A stretch of DNA of 64,000 nucleotides from Psychrobium sp. MM17-31. Its GTDB lineage: Bacteria > Pseudomonadota > Gammaproteobacteria > Enterobacterales > Psychrobiaceae. Location: contig NZ_JAKRGA010000004.1 of NCBI RefSeq assembly GCF_022347785.1, positions 124,001-188,000 on the forward strand, written 5' to 3'. Both the position numbers and the translations under genes were made by a program. Under the pieces are notes generated by a model. It searched no databases. It was not told the DNA's origin and saw only the letters and a program-made list of their open reading frames with translations. This document shows, piece after piece, positions 16,353-25,629 of the stretch (the stretch's first letter is position 1; every line of letters begins with the position of its first letter).

Positions 16353-16635
16353 ACTCAGTCGTGCCGCCGACCAAGATATTGAAAACCTGTTTGAATATGG
16401 TATCGATAATTTCGGGTTGCTTGCCGCGAAGCTGTATCTAGAAGGGTTGGTAAAAAGGTTCGACGAAATAGCCTTGAATCCCTTGCACTACCCAGCAGTC
16501 GATCATATTCGAATTGGCTATCGTCGCAGCGTATACGCTACTCATTCTATTTATTTTAAATGGAATGATGAGCAAGTTGATATCATGCGAATTTTGCGAG
16601 CAGAAAATATTTCAACTGCATTAGGTTTTGATTAG
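16339..16635 (+). CDS. parE: ParE/RelE superfamily toxin
   Basis: A 98-residue protein with the ParE fold signature: LSRAADQDIENLFEYGIDNFG at the N-terminus, NPLHYPAVDHIRIGYRRSVY in the middle and VDIMRILRAENI at the end. ParE toxins typically inhibit DNA gyrase. Full length, no frameshift, and directly coupled to parD, so the module appears functional. It may stabilise the chromosomal region or act as a stress module. Confidence 0.92.
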   Translation: MAAYRLSRAADQDIENLFEYGIDNFGLLAAKLYLEGLVKRFDEIALNPLHYPAVDHIRIGYRRSVYATHSIYFKWNDEQVDIMRILRAENISTALGFD

Positions 16636-16675
16636 TTGTCAACTAATTGATTATAAGTGCATGGATTGAATTAAA

Positions 16676-16752
16676 TGGTGGCCCCTCCCAGACTCGAACT
16701 GGGGACCTGACGATTATGAGTCGTATGCTCTAACCAACTGAGCTAAGGGGCC
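16676..16752 (-). tRNA. ileX: tRNA-Ile2 (anticodon CAT, lysidine-modified type)
   Basis: A 77-base cloverleaf on the minus strand with encoded CCA. The acceptor stem GGCCCCT/AGGGGCC, D-arm TAGCTCAGTTGGTTAGAGC, anticodon loop CTCATAA (anticodon at 16716-16718) and T-arm GTTCGAGTC are all intact. CAT could mean Met, but the acceptor stem and the ACGACTCATAATCGT anticodon arm match E. coli ileX rather than elongator tRNA-Met, so it should read AUA codons after TilS modification. Confidence 0.85.
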
Positions 16753-16917
16753 AAAAGATGCTAAACAGATTTGTTTAAGCGGCGGTAAGTATAAGCATTT
16801 ATTTTTAATACGTCACGTGATTGGCGGTGATTTTCCGGTAAAAATCGTTAAATGGTTAATTATTCTCCATCGTTTTGAATTTTATAAAGTTCTACTTCCT
16901 ACAAAATTAGCAAATAG

Positions 16918-16950
16918 AAAGCGCTGTCTGATGACGGCGCTTTTTGTTTT
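16918..16950. terminator. Hairpin terminator downstream of the VOC gene
   Basis: AAAGCGCTGTC-TGAT-GACGGCGCTTT forms an 11-bp stem with one wobble pair, flanked by a T-run on the plus strand and a weaker one on the minus strand. It lies about 25 bases past the stop of the minus-strand VOC gene and insulates it from the tRNA. Confidence 0.7.
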
Positions 16951-16974
16951 TGTGCTTGGGTAAATATCTGCATG

Positions 16975-17394
16975 TTAGGCGTCTAGATTGCGCTCTGCTG
17001 GAATATCTGACAGGTATTGCACTAGTTCGACTTCGTAGCCGTTGGGATCGAGGAAATAGATGTTTTTGCGATGAGCATCTTCGCGTAGTGGGATTTTTAT
17101 TTCGAATCCAGCAGCCTGTAGGCGCTTAGTCGCAGCGTCTAAATTAGCCGTGCTAAAGGCGAAGTGGCTAAGGCCTAGCGTGTTAGTTTCTAAATCGCGA
17201 TTGGTGCCTGTGCCGCTGTCGTTAAAGGTTAGGAATTGATAGTCATCGCCAAAGTGTACCCAGTTGCGTGGTGTGCCATACCAGTTGCCTTGGCCGCTGC
17301 TGCGCACTTTCCAGTGTGGGGCAATGGCGCTGTAGAATTTGATGGTTTCGTCGAGGTCTTTTACTACTAGGTTTAGGTGTTCGATAGTTAACAT
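16975..17394 (-). CDS. VOC family (glyoxalase/dioxygenase-like) protein
   Basis: A 139-residue vicinal-oxygen-chelate protein with two beta-alpha-beta-beta-beta repeats. The first begins IEHLNLVVKDLDETIKFYSA with its metal-type His; the second begins GLSHFAFSTANLDAATKRL and ends in FLDPNGYEVELVQY with the acidic metal ligand. The family includes glyoxalase I, fosfomycin-resistance proteins and extradiol dioxygenases; the substrate cannot be told. A clean AAGGAG ribosome-binding site precedes the ATG at 17394. It is a single gene between the tRNA and rpoD. Confidence 0.88.
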   Translation of the reverse strand: MLTIEHLNLVVKDLDETIKFYSAIAPHWKVRSSGQGNWYGTPRNWVHFGDDYQFLTFNDSGTGTNRDLETNTLGLSHFAFSTANLDAATKRLQAAGFEIKIPLREDAHRKNIYFLDPNGYEVELVQYLSDIPAERNLDA

Positions 17395-17540
17395 AAGTAT
17401 CTCCTTGATAAGTCTTTTTTATCTTGTTCGTTGATTCGATGGAGCTACTGTAAAACCTCAACCTTAGTTGAGGTAAAGCGATTGGCGATTGTTGTTTTAG
17501 ATGATGGTGATAGGTTTTTTCTATCTTGAATTACAGAAAT

Positions 17541-17576
17541 AAAAAAAACCGTTATTTCCTGCGAAATAACGGTTTT
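17541..17576 (-). terminator. Rho-independent terminator of rpoD
   Basis: Perfect 14-bp stem AAAACCGTTATTTC / GAAATAACGGTTTT with a 4-base loop and a run of eight Ts on the minus strand, 27 bases beyond the rpoD stop. Confidence 0.93.
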
Positions 17577-17602
17577 CAATCAAGCGATTGTTAGCGAGTT
17601 AA

Positions 17603-19450
17603 TTACTCGTCTAAGAAGCTCTTAAGTTGTTCTGAACGAGAAGGATGACGCAGTTTACGTAGTGCCTTAGCTTCGATTTGACGGATACGCTCACGTGTTA
17701 CGTCGAATTGCTTACCAACTTCTTCTAACGTGTGGTCAGTGTTCATGTCGATACCGAAACGCATACGTAGCACTTTAGCTTCACGAGCTGTTAGGCCTGC
17801 TAGTACGTCGTTAGTTGCTAGTTTTAAGCCTTCAGACGTTGCAGACTGTAGTGGTAGTTCTAGCGTAGTATCTTCGATGAAATCACCTAGGTGCGAATCG
17901 TCATCATCACCGATTGGGGTTTCCATTGAGATTGGCTCTTTGGCAATCTTAAGCACTTTACGGATTTTGTCTTCTGGCATTTGCATGCGTTCAGCTAACT
18001 CTTCCGGTTGTGGCTCACGACCCATTTCTTGCAGCATTTGGCGAGAAATACGGTTTAGTTTGTTAATTGTTTCGATCATGTGTACCGGAATACGGATGGT
18101 ACGCGCTTGGTCGGCGATTGAACGAGTGATTGCTTGACGGATCCACCATGTGGCGTAAGTCGAGAATTTGTAACCACGACGGTATTCGAACTTGTCTACC
18201 GCTTTCATTAGACCGATGTTACCTTCTTGGATTAGATCCAAGAATTGTAGGCCGCGGTTGGTGTATTTCTTAGCAATCGAGATTACAAGACGTAAGTTCG
18301 CTTCAACCATTTCTTTCTTCGCACGACGTGCTTTGGCTTCACCAATCGACATGCGACGGTTGATGTCTTTGATTGAAGCAATGGTTAAGTCAGTTTCTTG
18401 CTCGATGTCTTTTAACTTGTTGATGGCACGTAGGATATCGCGCTCGTTATCTTCTAGCGCTTGTACGTATGGTTCGCCTGATTGTAGGGCGTCCATTAAC
18501 CAAGTTTTGTCAGACTCGTTGCCTGGGAATACCTTAGTAAATTCGCGTTTTGGCATTTTAGCGCGGTTAACGGCGAATTTTAGAATTAGACGTTCTTGAA
18601 CACGGATGCGGTCCATCACGTCGCGCATGTTTTTAACCATGCGGTCGAATTGCTTAGGTACTAAGCGGAACTGACGGAATACTTCACTTAGGTCGCTAGT
18701 CGCTTTGATTGTATCAGCGTGGTCACGGCCTTTGTTGTTCGCTAGTTCTTTAACTTTTTCGAATGCAGCGCGAAGCTCGCCGAACTTTTCAGCCGCTTCT
18801 TCAGGATCTGGACCTGTATCTACTTCTTCGTCTTCAGAATCGTCGTCATCTGCTGATTCTTCGTCTTCTTCATCGTCTTGTTGCTCTTCAGTTAGGGCAG
18901 AGCCGATGTGTGACGCGCCAGCGTTTAGGAAGTCGTCTTCTTCGTTTGGATCGATAAAGCTGGTGATGATGTCGCTTAGGCGCATCTCTTCAGCTTCGTA
19001 CTTGTCGTATTGATCAAGTAGTGATGCGATAGCAGCTGGGTAATCAGAAACTGCTACTTGAACTTGTTTGATGCCTTCTTCGATGCGCTTAGCGATTACG
19101 ATTTCGCCTTCGCGAGTAAGAAGTTCAACGGTACCCATTTCACGCATGTACATGCGAACTGGGTCTGTGGTACGGCCAATTTCACCTTCTACGGTGGCTA
19201 GCACTTGCGCCGCTGCTTCAGCAGCATCTTCGTCAGTGCTGTTCTCAGACATCATCAGGGTATCTTGGTCTGGTGCGTTTTCGAACACCTGAATACCCAT
19301 ATCGTTGATCATCTGGATAATATCTTCAATCTGATCGGAATCGACCATGTCTGCTGGTAAATGGTCATTAACCTCGGCATAGGTTAAGTAACCTTGCTCT
19401 TTACCTTTAGCAACAAGAAGTTTTAGACGAGACTGTGAGGTTTGCTCCAT
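17603..19450 (-). CDS. rpoD: Primary sigma factor RpoD (sigma-70)
   Basis: A 615-residue housekeeping sigma factor. Region 1.1 is at the N-terminus. A very acidic insert (about 190-235, [16 protein letters not shown]-like) occupies the non-conserved region. Region 2 contains [19 protein letters not shown] and [10 protein letters not shown], and region 4 contains [19 protein letters not shown] and [16 protein letters not shown]. It directs most transcription. It is the last gene of the macromolecular synthesis operon (rpsU-yqeY-dnaG-rpoD) and has its own strong terminator. Confidence 0.98.
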   Translation of the reverse strand: MEQTSQSRLKLLVAKGKEQGYLTYAEVNDHLPADMVDSDQIEDIIQMINDMGIQVFENAPDQDTLMMSENSTDEDAAEAAAQVLATVEGEIGRTTDPVRMYMREMGTVELLTREGEIVIAKRIEEGIKQVQVAVSDYPAAIASLLDQYDKYEAEEMRLSDIITSFIDPNEEDDFLNAGASHIGSALTEEQQDDEEDEESADDDDSEDEEVDTGPDPEEAAEKFGELRAAFEKVKELANNKGRDHADTIKATSDLSEVFRQFRLVPKQFDRMVKNMRDVMDRIRVQERLILKFAVNRAKMPKREFTKVFPGNESDKTWLMDALQSGEPYVQALEDNERDILRAINKLKDIEQETDLTIASIKDINRRMSIGEAKARRAKKEMVEANLRLVISIAKKYTNRGLQFLDLIQEGNIGLMKAVDKFEYRRGYKFSTYATWWIRQAITRSIADQARTIRIPVHMIETINKLNRISRQMLQEMGREPQPEELAERMQMPEDKIRKVLKIAKEPISMETPIGDDDDSHLGDFIEDTTLELPLQSATSEGLKLATNDVLAGLTAREAKVLRMRFGIDMNTDHTLEEVGKQFDVTRERIRQIEAKALRKLRHPSRSEQLKSFLDE

Positions 19451-19549
19451 AGATTTTATCCACTTTTAATGCTGACAAAAAAGATTAGCAACAAAAAGTT
19501 GCACAAGGTTTAAATTATAACTGTTTTGACCAAATGCCGCTAGCCCAAG

Positions 19550-21325
19550 TTAGCGCTCATTTGTGATTAATTGCGCATATTCTTTGCGCTCGTCACTGGT
19601 TAATCCTTCGACGCGGTCTTTGTGGGCAAGTTGCTCTAATCGCAGCTCTAAATGCTTGTTAATAATTTGCACTATGGTGTCGACAAAATGCGATTGTAAG
19701 TTGCTGTCGTCAACGTCGTGTTGCCAGCTAGCAAGCTTGAGCAAAGCGCCGTATTCTGGGGCGTTACGCCAGCGCTCTAGTAATTGCGGGGCGCTAATTT
19801 GTGGATTCTCACGCACTTGGTCGACGAGCTTTTGCAGTAGATCTGTGCCCTTGAGATTTACCTGATCAAGCGGCGGCATGCCTTCGAGCGATAGCGCTAA
19901 ACTTGGGTGCTGAACCAGTAAACCAATGGCTTGACGAACGATAGTGCCGCGATTGGCTTTTTTGCGTTGCTGTTTGTTTTCACTTGGCGTTTCTGGCGTG
20001 ATGAAACGGTTGAGTGATTCGCTGTCCATACCGAGGTATTTCGCCAGCTTGTCCTTCATCATTTGCTGGAATACGCCATCGCTGATGCTGTTGACCATCG
20101 GCAGTGCAAGGTTGGCGAGTTTTGAGCGGCCATCTTCACTTGCCATGTCGACTTGGGCGATGAGGTTGTCGAACATAAACTGCGACAAGGGCAGGGCATC
20201 GTCCACTAATTTTACAAATTCGTCGTGGCCGACTTCGCGGATCATTGAATCGGGATCCTCGCCATCGGGTAAGAACATGAATTTGATTTGGCGGCCGTCT
20301 TGCAGCTGCGGCAATGAGTTTTGCAGTGTGCGCCATGCGGCATCACGACCGGCGCGATCGCCATCGTAACAGCAGATAATTTCGCTGGTGTTGCGAAACA
20401 TCAGTTGAATTTGTTCACTAGTGGTGGAAGTGCCAAGTGAGGCCACCGACCAATCGACGCCGTGTTGTGCGAGTGCTACTACGTCCATGTATCCTTCTAC
20501 AACGAGTAGACGTTTTAAGTCGCGATTGGCTTGTTTAGCTTCGTAAAAACCGTATAGCTCAAGGCCTTTAGAGAAGATTGGCGTTTCTGGCGAGTTGAGG
20601 TATTTCGGCGTTGAGTCGTCGAGTACACGGCCACCAAAACCAATAACACGGCCACGACGATCGCGGATCGGAAACATCACGCGATGACGAAAACGATCGT
20701 AAACCCGGCCTTTTTCGTTTTTGATTAATACACCGGTATCTAACAGCTGAGTTTCACGTTGCTTGTCGAACTTGCCGCCGTTGTGGGTAAATTTATCTTT
20801 AACCACTTGCCAGTCATCTGGCGAATAACCAATGCCGAAACGTTTGGCGACATCGCCGCTAAGACCGCGCTTTTTCAAGTAGTCGATTACCTGTTGACTG
20901 TTGGTGTTGGTTTTAAGCTGCTGACGGTAGAAACTCGCTACCTGATCCATTAGCTGGTAGTAATCGAGCTTTTGTTGCTTTTCGATGCTGTATTGCTGCG
21001 CCGATTTTTTGCTATCGCCACTTTGCTCGCGCGGTACATCAAGATTGTACATGCTGGCGAGTTCTTCGATGGTGTCAACAAAATCGAGGCGGTCGTATTC
21101 CATCAAAAATGAGATGACATTACCGCTAACACCGCAACCAAAACAATGGTAGAACTGCTTTTCTTGGCTAACGTGAAACGATGGTGTTTTTTCACCGTGA
21201 AATGGACAACAGGCGACGTGGCTTTTACCAGCCTTTTTGAGTTTAACTCGTGAATCAATTAGTTCGACAATATCGGTGCGTGCAATGAGATCATCAATAA
21301 ATTGTTGTGGAATTAAACCGGCCAT
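19550..21325 (-). CDS. dnaG: DNA primase DnaG
   Basis: A 591-residue primase. The CHC2 zinc-binding domain has CPFHGEKTPSFHV and YHCFGCGVSGNVISF. The Toprim core has VVEGYMDVVALAQHG and CYDGDRAGRDA. The C-terminal helicase-binding region is more variable. The frame could open ten codons earlier at 21355, but ATG 21325 gives MAGLIPQQFIDDLIARTDI, which lines up with the E. coli start MAGRIPRVFINDLLARTDI. It makes RNA primers at the replication fork. It lies between yqeY and rpoD, behind a moderate terminator. Confidence 0.97.
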   Translation of the reverse strand: MAGLIPQQFIDDLIARTDIVELIDSRVKLKKAGKSHVACCPFHGEKTPSFHVSQEKQFYHCFGCGVSGNVISFLMEYDRLDFVDTIEELASMYNLDVPREQSGDSKKSAQQYSIEKQQKLDYYQLMDQVASFYRQQLKTNTNSQQVIDYLKKRGLSGDVAKRFGIGYSPDDWQVVKDKFTHNGGKFDKQRETQLLDTGVLIKNEKGRVYDRFRHRVMFPIRDRRGRVIGFGGRVLDDSTPKYLNSPETPIFSKGLELYGFYEAKQANRDLKRLLVVEGYMDVVALAQHGVDWSVASLGTSTTSEQIQLMFRNTSEIICCYDGDRAGRDAAWRTLQNSLPQLQDGRQIKFMFLPDGEDPDSMIREVGHDEFVKLVDDALPLSQFMFDNLIAQVDMASEDGRSKLANLALPMVNSISDGVFQQMMKDKLAKYLGMDSESLNRFITPETPSENKQQRKKANRGTIVRQAIGLLVQHPSLALSLEGMPPLDQVNLKGTDLLQKLVDQVRENPQISAPQLLERWRNAPEYGALLKLASWQHDVDDSNLQSHFVDTIVQIINKHLELRLEQLAHKDRVEGLTSDERKEYAQLITNER

Positions 21326-21415
21326 GAAAAATCGTGTGTCTCTTAGGTGAAGCAAAAAAGTTAGTTTACATCTTTCGAACTGGGATCAAAAGCGAGTAAA
21401 TTTATTGGGGAGTAG

Positions 21416-21445
21416 AAATAAAAATGCCGCGCTAAAAGCACGGCA
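21416..21445 (-). terminator. Terminator/attenuator between yqeY and dnaG
   Basis: On the minus strand, TGCCGTGCT-TTT-AGCGCGGCA forms a 9-bp stem with one G-U pair, followed by TTTTTATTT. It lies inside the operon. An equivalent partial terminator between rpsU and dnaG in E. coli keeps primase levels far below S21. Confidence 0.75.
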
Positions 21446-21488
21446 AATTTATCACTAGTTGTGCATTGCTGCACTGAAAGATTAGGAC

Positions 21489-21953
21489 TTAGCTGTTTAA
21501 CGCAGCCTTGATTAAGCCACTAATTTTTCCTAAATCAGCGCGACCTTGAACTTGCGGCTTGAGTAGGCCCATGACCTTACCCATCTGTTGCATTGAAGTC
21601 GCTCCGGCTTCTTCGATAGCAGCTTTGATCAACGTGTTGATCTCGTCATCTGTCAGTGGTTTTGGAAGGAATTCCTCAATCACTGTGATTTCTTGCTGTT
21701 CTACCTCGGCAAGATCTTGACGATCTGCTTCAATGTATTGCTGTGCGGCATCGCGGCGTTGTTTAACCATTTTAACGAGTACAGCTAGTACAGCTTCGTC
21801 GTCTAATGTGGTTTGCTCGTCGATTTCGATTTGTTTCACAGCAGCTTGAGCCATGCGAATTGTCTTTAAGCGTAACTTTTCTTTGTTACGCATAGCGACT
21901 TTCATTTGCTCAGATAATTGCGCTTTTAGTTCCATGATCTTACTAAAATCCAA
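21489..21953 (-). CDS. yqeY: GatB/YqeY domain protein
   Basis: A 154-residue helical protein of the YqeY family, related to the tail domain of the GatB amidotransferase subunit. It shows LKAQLSEQMKVAMRNKEKLRL at the start and AAIEEAGATSMQQMGKVMGLLKPQVQGRAD near the end (quoted in part). Its exact role is unknown; the domain binds tRNA in GatB. It begins seven bases after the rpsU stop, as in many gammaproteobacteria, so it is co-transcribed with rpsU. Confidence 0.93.
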   Translation of the reverse strand: MDFSKIMELKAQLSEQMKVAMRNKEKLRLKTIRMAQAAVKQIEIDEQTTLDDEAVLAVLVKMVKQRRDAAQQYIEADRQDLAEVEQQEITVIEEFLPKPLTDDEINTLIKAAIEEAGATSMQQMGKVMGLLKPQVQGRADLGKISGLIKAALNS

Positions 21954-21960
21954 CTAGTGC

Positions 21961-22176
21961 TTAGTAAAGACGCTTGCGACGTGCGTTGTCACGGCTTAGC
22001 TTTTTAGCTAAACGCTTAGAAGCTGCAGCTTTAGCGCGCTTACGCTCAGTTGTTGGCTTCTCGTAGTGCTCACGACGACGAACTTCAGATAAGATACCTG
22101 CTTTTTCGCATGAACGTTTGAAACGACGTAGTGCTACGTCAAATGGTTCGTTTTCTCTAACTTTAACTATTGGCAT
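21961..22176 (-). CDS. rpsU: 30S ribosomal protein S21
   Basis: A 71-residue, very basic protein with the S21 signature [20 protein letters not shown] and the [20 protein letters not shown] tail. S21 helps the 30S subunit recognise the start of mRNA. First gene of the macromolecular synthesis operon, divergent from tsaD across 186 bases. Length matches E. coli S21 exactly. Confidence 0.98.
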   Translation of the reverse strand: MPIVKVRENEPFDVALRRFKRSCEKAGILSEVRRREHYEKPTTERKRAKAAASKRLAKKLSRDNARRKRLY

Positions 22177-22362
22177 TTGCCTTTCACCTCGAAGGTTTGT
22201 TTCATTAAGCCAATTGCAATTTTTTGCAGGGCCGTAAAAATTTGGTGCGCTATTTTAGTCTAAGCAGCGGGGGCTTGTAAAGAAAGATCATAAGCAAGCT
22301 GCAAAATTAATTTCATCAGCGTACAATTGCCGCCTATTTATTGAGTTTGAAGCGACAAAAAG

Positions 22363-23391
22363 ATGCGAATTTTAGGAATTGAAACCTCTTGTGATGAGAC
22401 TGGGATTGCCATTTATGACGATGAACAGGGACTGTTAGCACACAAATTATACAGTCAGGTTAAGCTGCATGCCGATTATGGTGGCGTTGTTCCTGAATTG
22501 GCTTCGCGTGATCATTCGCGAAAGATCATTGGTTTGATCCGCGAGACGTTAAAAGCGGCAAATTGCACGCAAGACGATCTCAATGGGATCGCCTACACCG
22601 CAGGACCAGGCTTGGTTGGCGCGTTATTGGTTGGTGCATCCGTGGCACGATCCTTAGCTTATGCGTGGAACAAACCAGCGGTTGCTGTTCATCATATGGA
22701 AGGCCATTTATTGGCGCCAATGCTGGAAGAAAATAAGCCTGAATTTCCGTTTTTAGCCTTGCTAGTTTCTGGCGGTCACACGCAAATGGTCAAGGTTGAT
22801 GGCATTGGTGAATATGAGGTAATGGGCGAGTCTATTGACGATGCGGCCGGTGAAGCCTTCGATAAAACGGCAAAATTGCTTGGTTTGGATTATCCGGGTG
22901 GCCCTCGTTTATCTAAATTAGCAGAATCGGGAGATAGCTCACGTTTTACTTTCCCGAGACCGATGACTAATAAGCCGGGTTTGGATTTTTCGTTTAGTGG
23001 TTTGAAGACTTTTGCAGCAAATACGATCAACGATCATAGCGAAAATGGTGAAATGCCAGACCAACAAACGATGGCTGATATCGCCCGCGCATTTGAAGAT
23101 GCCGTGGTTGATACGCTAATGATCAAATGTAAGCGCGCGTTAAAAGAAAGTGGCCTAAAGCGTATAGTCATTGCTGGCGGCGTAAGTGCCAATCGTCATT
23201 TGCGTGAGCAATTAGAAATTTTAATGAAGTCGCGTGGCGGCGAGGCGTTTTATCCAGCGTTGGAGTTTTGTGCCGACAATGGCGCAATGATCGCTTACGC
23301 AGGCATGCAGCGTTTGAAAGCCAATCAAACAGTAGGCTTAGAGATTAGTGCTACGCCACGTTGGCCAATGGATCAACTGCCTCCTGTTTAG
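22363..23391 (+). CDS. tsaD: tRNA N6-threonylcarbamoyladenosine synthase subunit TsaD
   Basis: A 342-residue TsaD/Kae1/YgjD protein. It opens with [20 protein letters not shown] and has the metal-binding HxxxH (His111 and His115 in HHMEGH), [13 protein letters not shown], and [15 protein letters not shown]. With TsaB, TsaC and TsaE it installs t6A37 in tRNAs reading ANN codons, an essential modification. It is divergent from rpsU, as in E. coli, and followed 27 bases later by a small membrane-anchored protein gene. Confidence 0.97.
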   Translation: MRILGIETSCDETGIAIYDDEQGLLAHKLYSQVKLHADYGGVVPELASRDHSRKIIGLIRETLKAANCTQDDLNGIAYTAGPGLVGALLVGASVARSLAYAWNKPAVAVHHMEGHLLAPMLEENKPEFPFLALLVSGGHTQMVKVDGIGEYEVMGESIDDAAGEAFDKTAKLLGLDYPGGPRLSKLAESGDSSRFTFPRPMTNKPGLDFSFSGLKTFAANTINDHSENGEMPDQQTMADIARAFEDAVVDTLMIKCKRALKESGLKRIVIAGGVSANRHLREQLEILMKSRGGEAFYPALEFCADNGAMIAYAGMQRLKANQTVGLEISATPRWPMDQLPPV

Positions 23392-23418
23392 GTAAGGTTT
23401 TTGTAAAGGAATTACACA

Positions 23419-23952
23419 GTGAAATTATTTATTAAATTAATGTTGGCGCTTGTCATCATCGCAGTTGGTGGGCTTTTTATTCTTAAAAAGCCAGACGGCA
23501 CACCTTGGCTCAATATAAATGATTTCACGCCATCAACATCGCCGTTAGAAAATATTACTAAGCAATTTGAAAGCTCATTAAATGATGCCCAGCAAAGCGC
23601 GGCTGAGCTTATCGGCGACAAATCAGTTGAAAACAAACCTGTCATTTATCGATGGAAGAATCAGGATGGTAACTGGCAGATGTCTGATTTACCTCCGACG
23701 GACGGCACGCCTTTTGAGACAGTGCATGTCGAGCAGAGTGGCAATATCATTGATTTGTCTGCTGGAAGTTCTCAAGTTGTTGAAAATAACAAGCCAAGTG
23801 TAATAACTAATTATTCATTAATGATTCCAACTCCTACGACAACTTCGTCACAGCAAACCAAAAAGCTTATTGAAGACGCTAAGAATATTCAGTCTTTGTT
23901 AGATAAACGTGCCGAAAAAATCAAGGCTGCGACTGAAAGCACAAAGGATTAG
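23419..23952 (+). CDS. Membrane-anchored protein with DUF4124-like domain
   Basis: A 177-residue protein with one N-terminal membrane helix (LMLALVIIAVGGLFIL). A short motif at about 75-95 (VIYRWKNQDGNWQMSDLPP) matches the YKWxDxxGxxxFSDxPP pattern of DUF4124 domains, and a helical C-terminal region contains KKLIEDAKNIQSLLDKRAEK. It is probably anchored in the inner membrane and faces the periplasm. Function unknown. It follows tsaD by 27 bases in the same direction, so co-transcription is likely. Confidence 0.7.
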   Translation: MKLFIKLMLALVIIAVGGLFILKKPDGTPWLNINDFTPSTSPLENITKQFESSLNDAQQSAAELIGDKSVENKPVIYRWKNQDGNWQMSDLPPTDGTPFETVHVEQSGNIIDLSAGSSQVVENNKPSVITNYSLMIPTPTTTSSQQTKKLIEDAKNIQSLLDKRAEKIKAATESTKD

Positions 23953-24093
23953 TAGTGCACGAGATGTAACGGGCATCACGCATCGCCTTTCTTCTACTTT
24001 TAGTAAGAACTGGTTATTCAAATGAGTTTTTCATTTATATCGTTTAGCTGAAGCTTGAGACGATATTTGACTTAAATTTTTATCCTTTCTGAA

Positions 24094-24468
24094 TTATTTA
24101 TTCTTGTGCCAACTGTCATTATTCTTTACCGAGCAGTCAGCGTTTAATTCAACAACTTCGATTGCTTCAGGTACATGTCTGAAGTTACTAAATTTCCATT
24201 TGTAGAAGCTTGTTATTAATTGCGTACTTAGTTCTTTGGGGCCTTCTATAACACGGACATTTGAAGGTGATTTATTAGTGAGTTCAAATCTAATTTTGAA
24301 GACTGCATTAGCGCAAAGCTTTTTATATTCTTGCTCGATTTTAGGCGAGTAAGTGATATGTCTAATACCTTGAGGTGGGCAATAGTTATGTTCTTTGCAG
24401 GCGGTTATAGCTAATACGTTAGTTGATACCAGCAACGCTGAAAGCAGCAAAAGAAATCTTATTTTCAA
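24094..24468 (-). CDS. Small exported protein, TonB-C-terminus-like, function unknown
   Basis: A 124-residue protein with a clear signal peptide (MKIRFLLLLSALLVSTNVLA). Its core FKIRFELTNKSPSNVRVIEG followed by LITSFYKWKF resembles the beta-strand/helix pattern of TonB C-terminal domains. It has five cysteines, all in the mature part. The start is TTG at 24468, directly abutting the plsY stop; the plsY end supplies AAGGGGAAG as ribosome-binding site, and no ATG lies nearby. Translation is therefore probably coupled to plsY. Function not recognised. Confidence 0.6.
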   Translation of the reverse strand: MKIRFLLLLSALLVSTNVLAITACKEHNYCPPQGIRHITYSPKIEQEYKKLCANAVFKIRFELTNKSPSNVRVIEGPKELSTQLITSFYKWKFSNFRHVPEAIEVVELNADCSVKNNDSWHKNK

Positions 24469-25077
24469 TTAGTCTTCCCCTTTCTTAAACTTCTTCCACA
24501 CCTTAGGCTCTTCACCTTTTAATAATCGTTGGATATTTGGATGGTGACGGATGACGATGAGTGCGCAAAGCATGACTACGGGAATGGTGTATTCGGGTTT
24601 AATGTAAAAGGTAAAAATTGGCGTTAAAAATGCGGCGCAGATTGCTGCAACTGATGAGTAGCCAGTAATTAATAAGATCACAAACCAACAAGCGATGAGC
24701 ATGCCGCCGAGATCTGCACCGATGGGGAAAATTGCGCCCAGAGCGGTCGCAACGCCTTTTCCGCCTTTAAATTCAAAGAAAATTGGGAAGATATGACCAA
24801 GACATGCCGCAATAGCGATAATGCCAAGCGCTACGGGTGGTAAGCCAAGGAAGTAAGAGCACCAAACGGGAATAGTGCCTTTGAGCATATCTGCTAAGAG
24901 GACAAGAATGGCGGGCGTTGTGCCGCCAATTCGCAGCATGTTTGTCGCACCGGGGTTGTTAGAACCATGAGTTCTTGGGTCTGGCAGTTTGTATGCGCGC
25001 GCAACAATAACCGCACTAGATAACGATCCTGCAAGGTAGGCAATAATAACCATCATTATGGTAAGAGGGATCGTCAT
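24469..25077 (-). CDS. plsY: Glycerol-3-phosphate acyltransferase PlsY
   Basis: A 202-residue multi-pass membrane protein with PlsY motifs: [15 protein letters not shown], the [19 protein letters not shown] loop and [18 protein letters not shown]. It transfers the acyl group from acyl-phosphate to glycerol-3-phosphate, the first step of phospholipid synthesis. It is divergent from folB, as in E. coli where tsaD, plsY and folB are neighbours. Confidence 0.96.
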   Translation of the reverse strand: MTIPLTIMMVIIAYLAGSLSSAVIVARAYKLPDPRTHGSNNPGATNMLRIGGTTPAILVLLADMLKGTIPVWCSYFLGLPPVALGIIAIAACLGHIFPIFFEFKGGKGVATALGAIFPIGADLGGMLIACWFVILLITGYSSVAAICAAFLTPIFTFYIKPEYTIPVVMLCALIVIRHHPNIQRLLKGEEPKVWKKFKKGED

Positions 25078-25272
25078 TTAGTTTCATTCATCCTAGCGTG
25101 GTGGCGATTGCAGTAGATTTAGACATTATGGCTGTTTTCCTTTTTAAAATAAGCTATATTAGCGCCGTTTGTTAATAGCTTACATTTTGCCCTTAGCGGC
25201 TAAGTATATGCTGTTAAAATAAAAAAAGGTATCCGACCTTTATTAAGTTTCACACCTTATTTGAGAAGCCCT

Positions 25273-25629
25273 ATGGACATCGTTTTTATTAATCAGTTAA
25301 CCGTTGAGACAACAATCGGCGCGTATGACTGGGAAAAGACTATTAAGCAAACGCTTAAGATCGATCTTGAGATGGCATGGGACAATAGAGCGCCTGCGCT
25401 GAATGATGACTTAACCAAAGCGTTAGATTACGCCACTGTGTCTGAGCGCATTACTAGCTGGTTAGAAGCGCAAAAAATCGAGTTAATTGAAACTGTTGCC
25501 GAGCGCATTGCGGAAATGCTGATGGATGAATTTGCTATTGAATGGCTCAAGTTGACTATCCACAAACCAGATGCAGTAGCCAATGCTGGCGGTGTTGGTG
25601 TGATGATTGAGCGTGGAGTTAAGCGCTAA
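25273..25629 (+). CDS. folB: Dihydroneopterin aldolase FolB
   Basis: A 118-residue enzyme whose start MDIVFINQLTVETTIGAYDWE lines up with E. coli FolB, so ATG 25273 is preferred over TTG 25261. It also has IEMAWDNRAPAL-type wording (here LEMAWDNRAPAL) and a late KLTIHKPDAV segment with the active-site lysine. It converts dihydroneopterin to 6-hydroxymethyl-dihydropterin in folate synthesis. Its stop overlaps the folK start (TAATG), so the next pathway enzyme is translated in step. Confidence 0.95.
   Translation: MDIVFINQLTVETTIGAYDWEKTIKQTLKIDLEMAWDNRAPALNDDLTKALDYATVSERITSWLEAQKIELIETVAERIAEMLMDEFAIEWLKLTIHKPDAVANAGGVGVMIERGVKR

Noticed and set aside
16676-16752. Elongator tRNA-Met
   Set aside because: The anticodon CAT is compatible, but the GGCCCCT acceptor stem and anticodon arm match ileX-type tRNA-Ile2.
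17730-19292. Several plus-strand frames of 64-135 codons opposite rpoD
   Set aside because: They are antisense to rpoD, Ser/Arg-rich from reverse-complemented codons, and lack ribosome-binding sites and family similarity.
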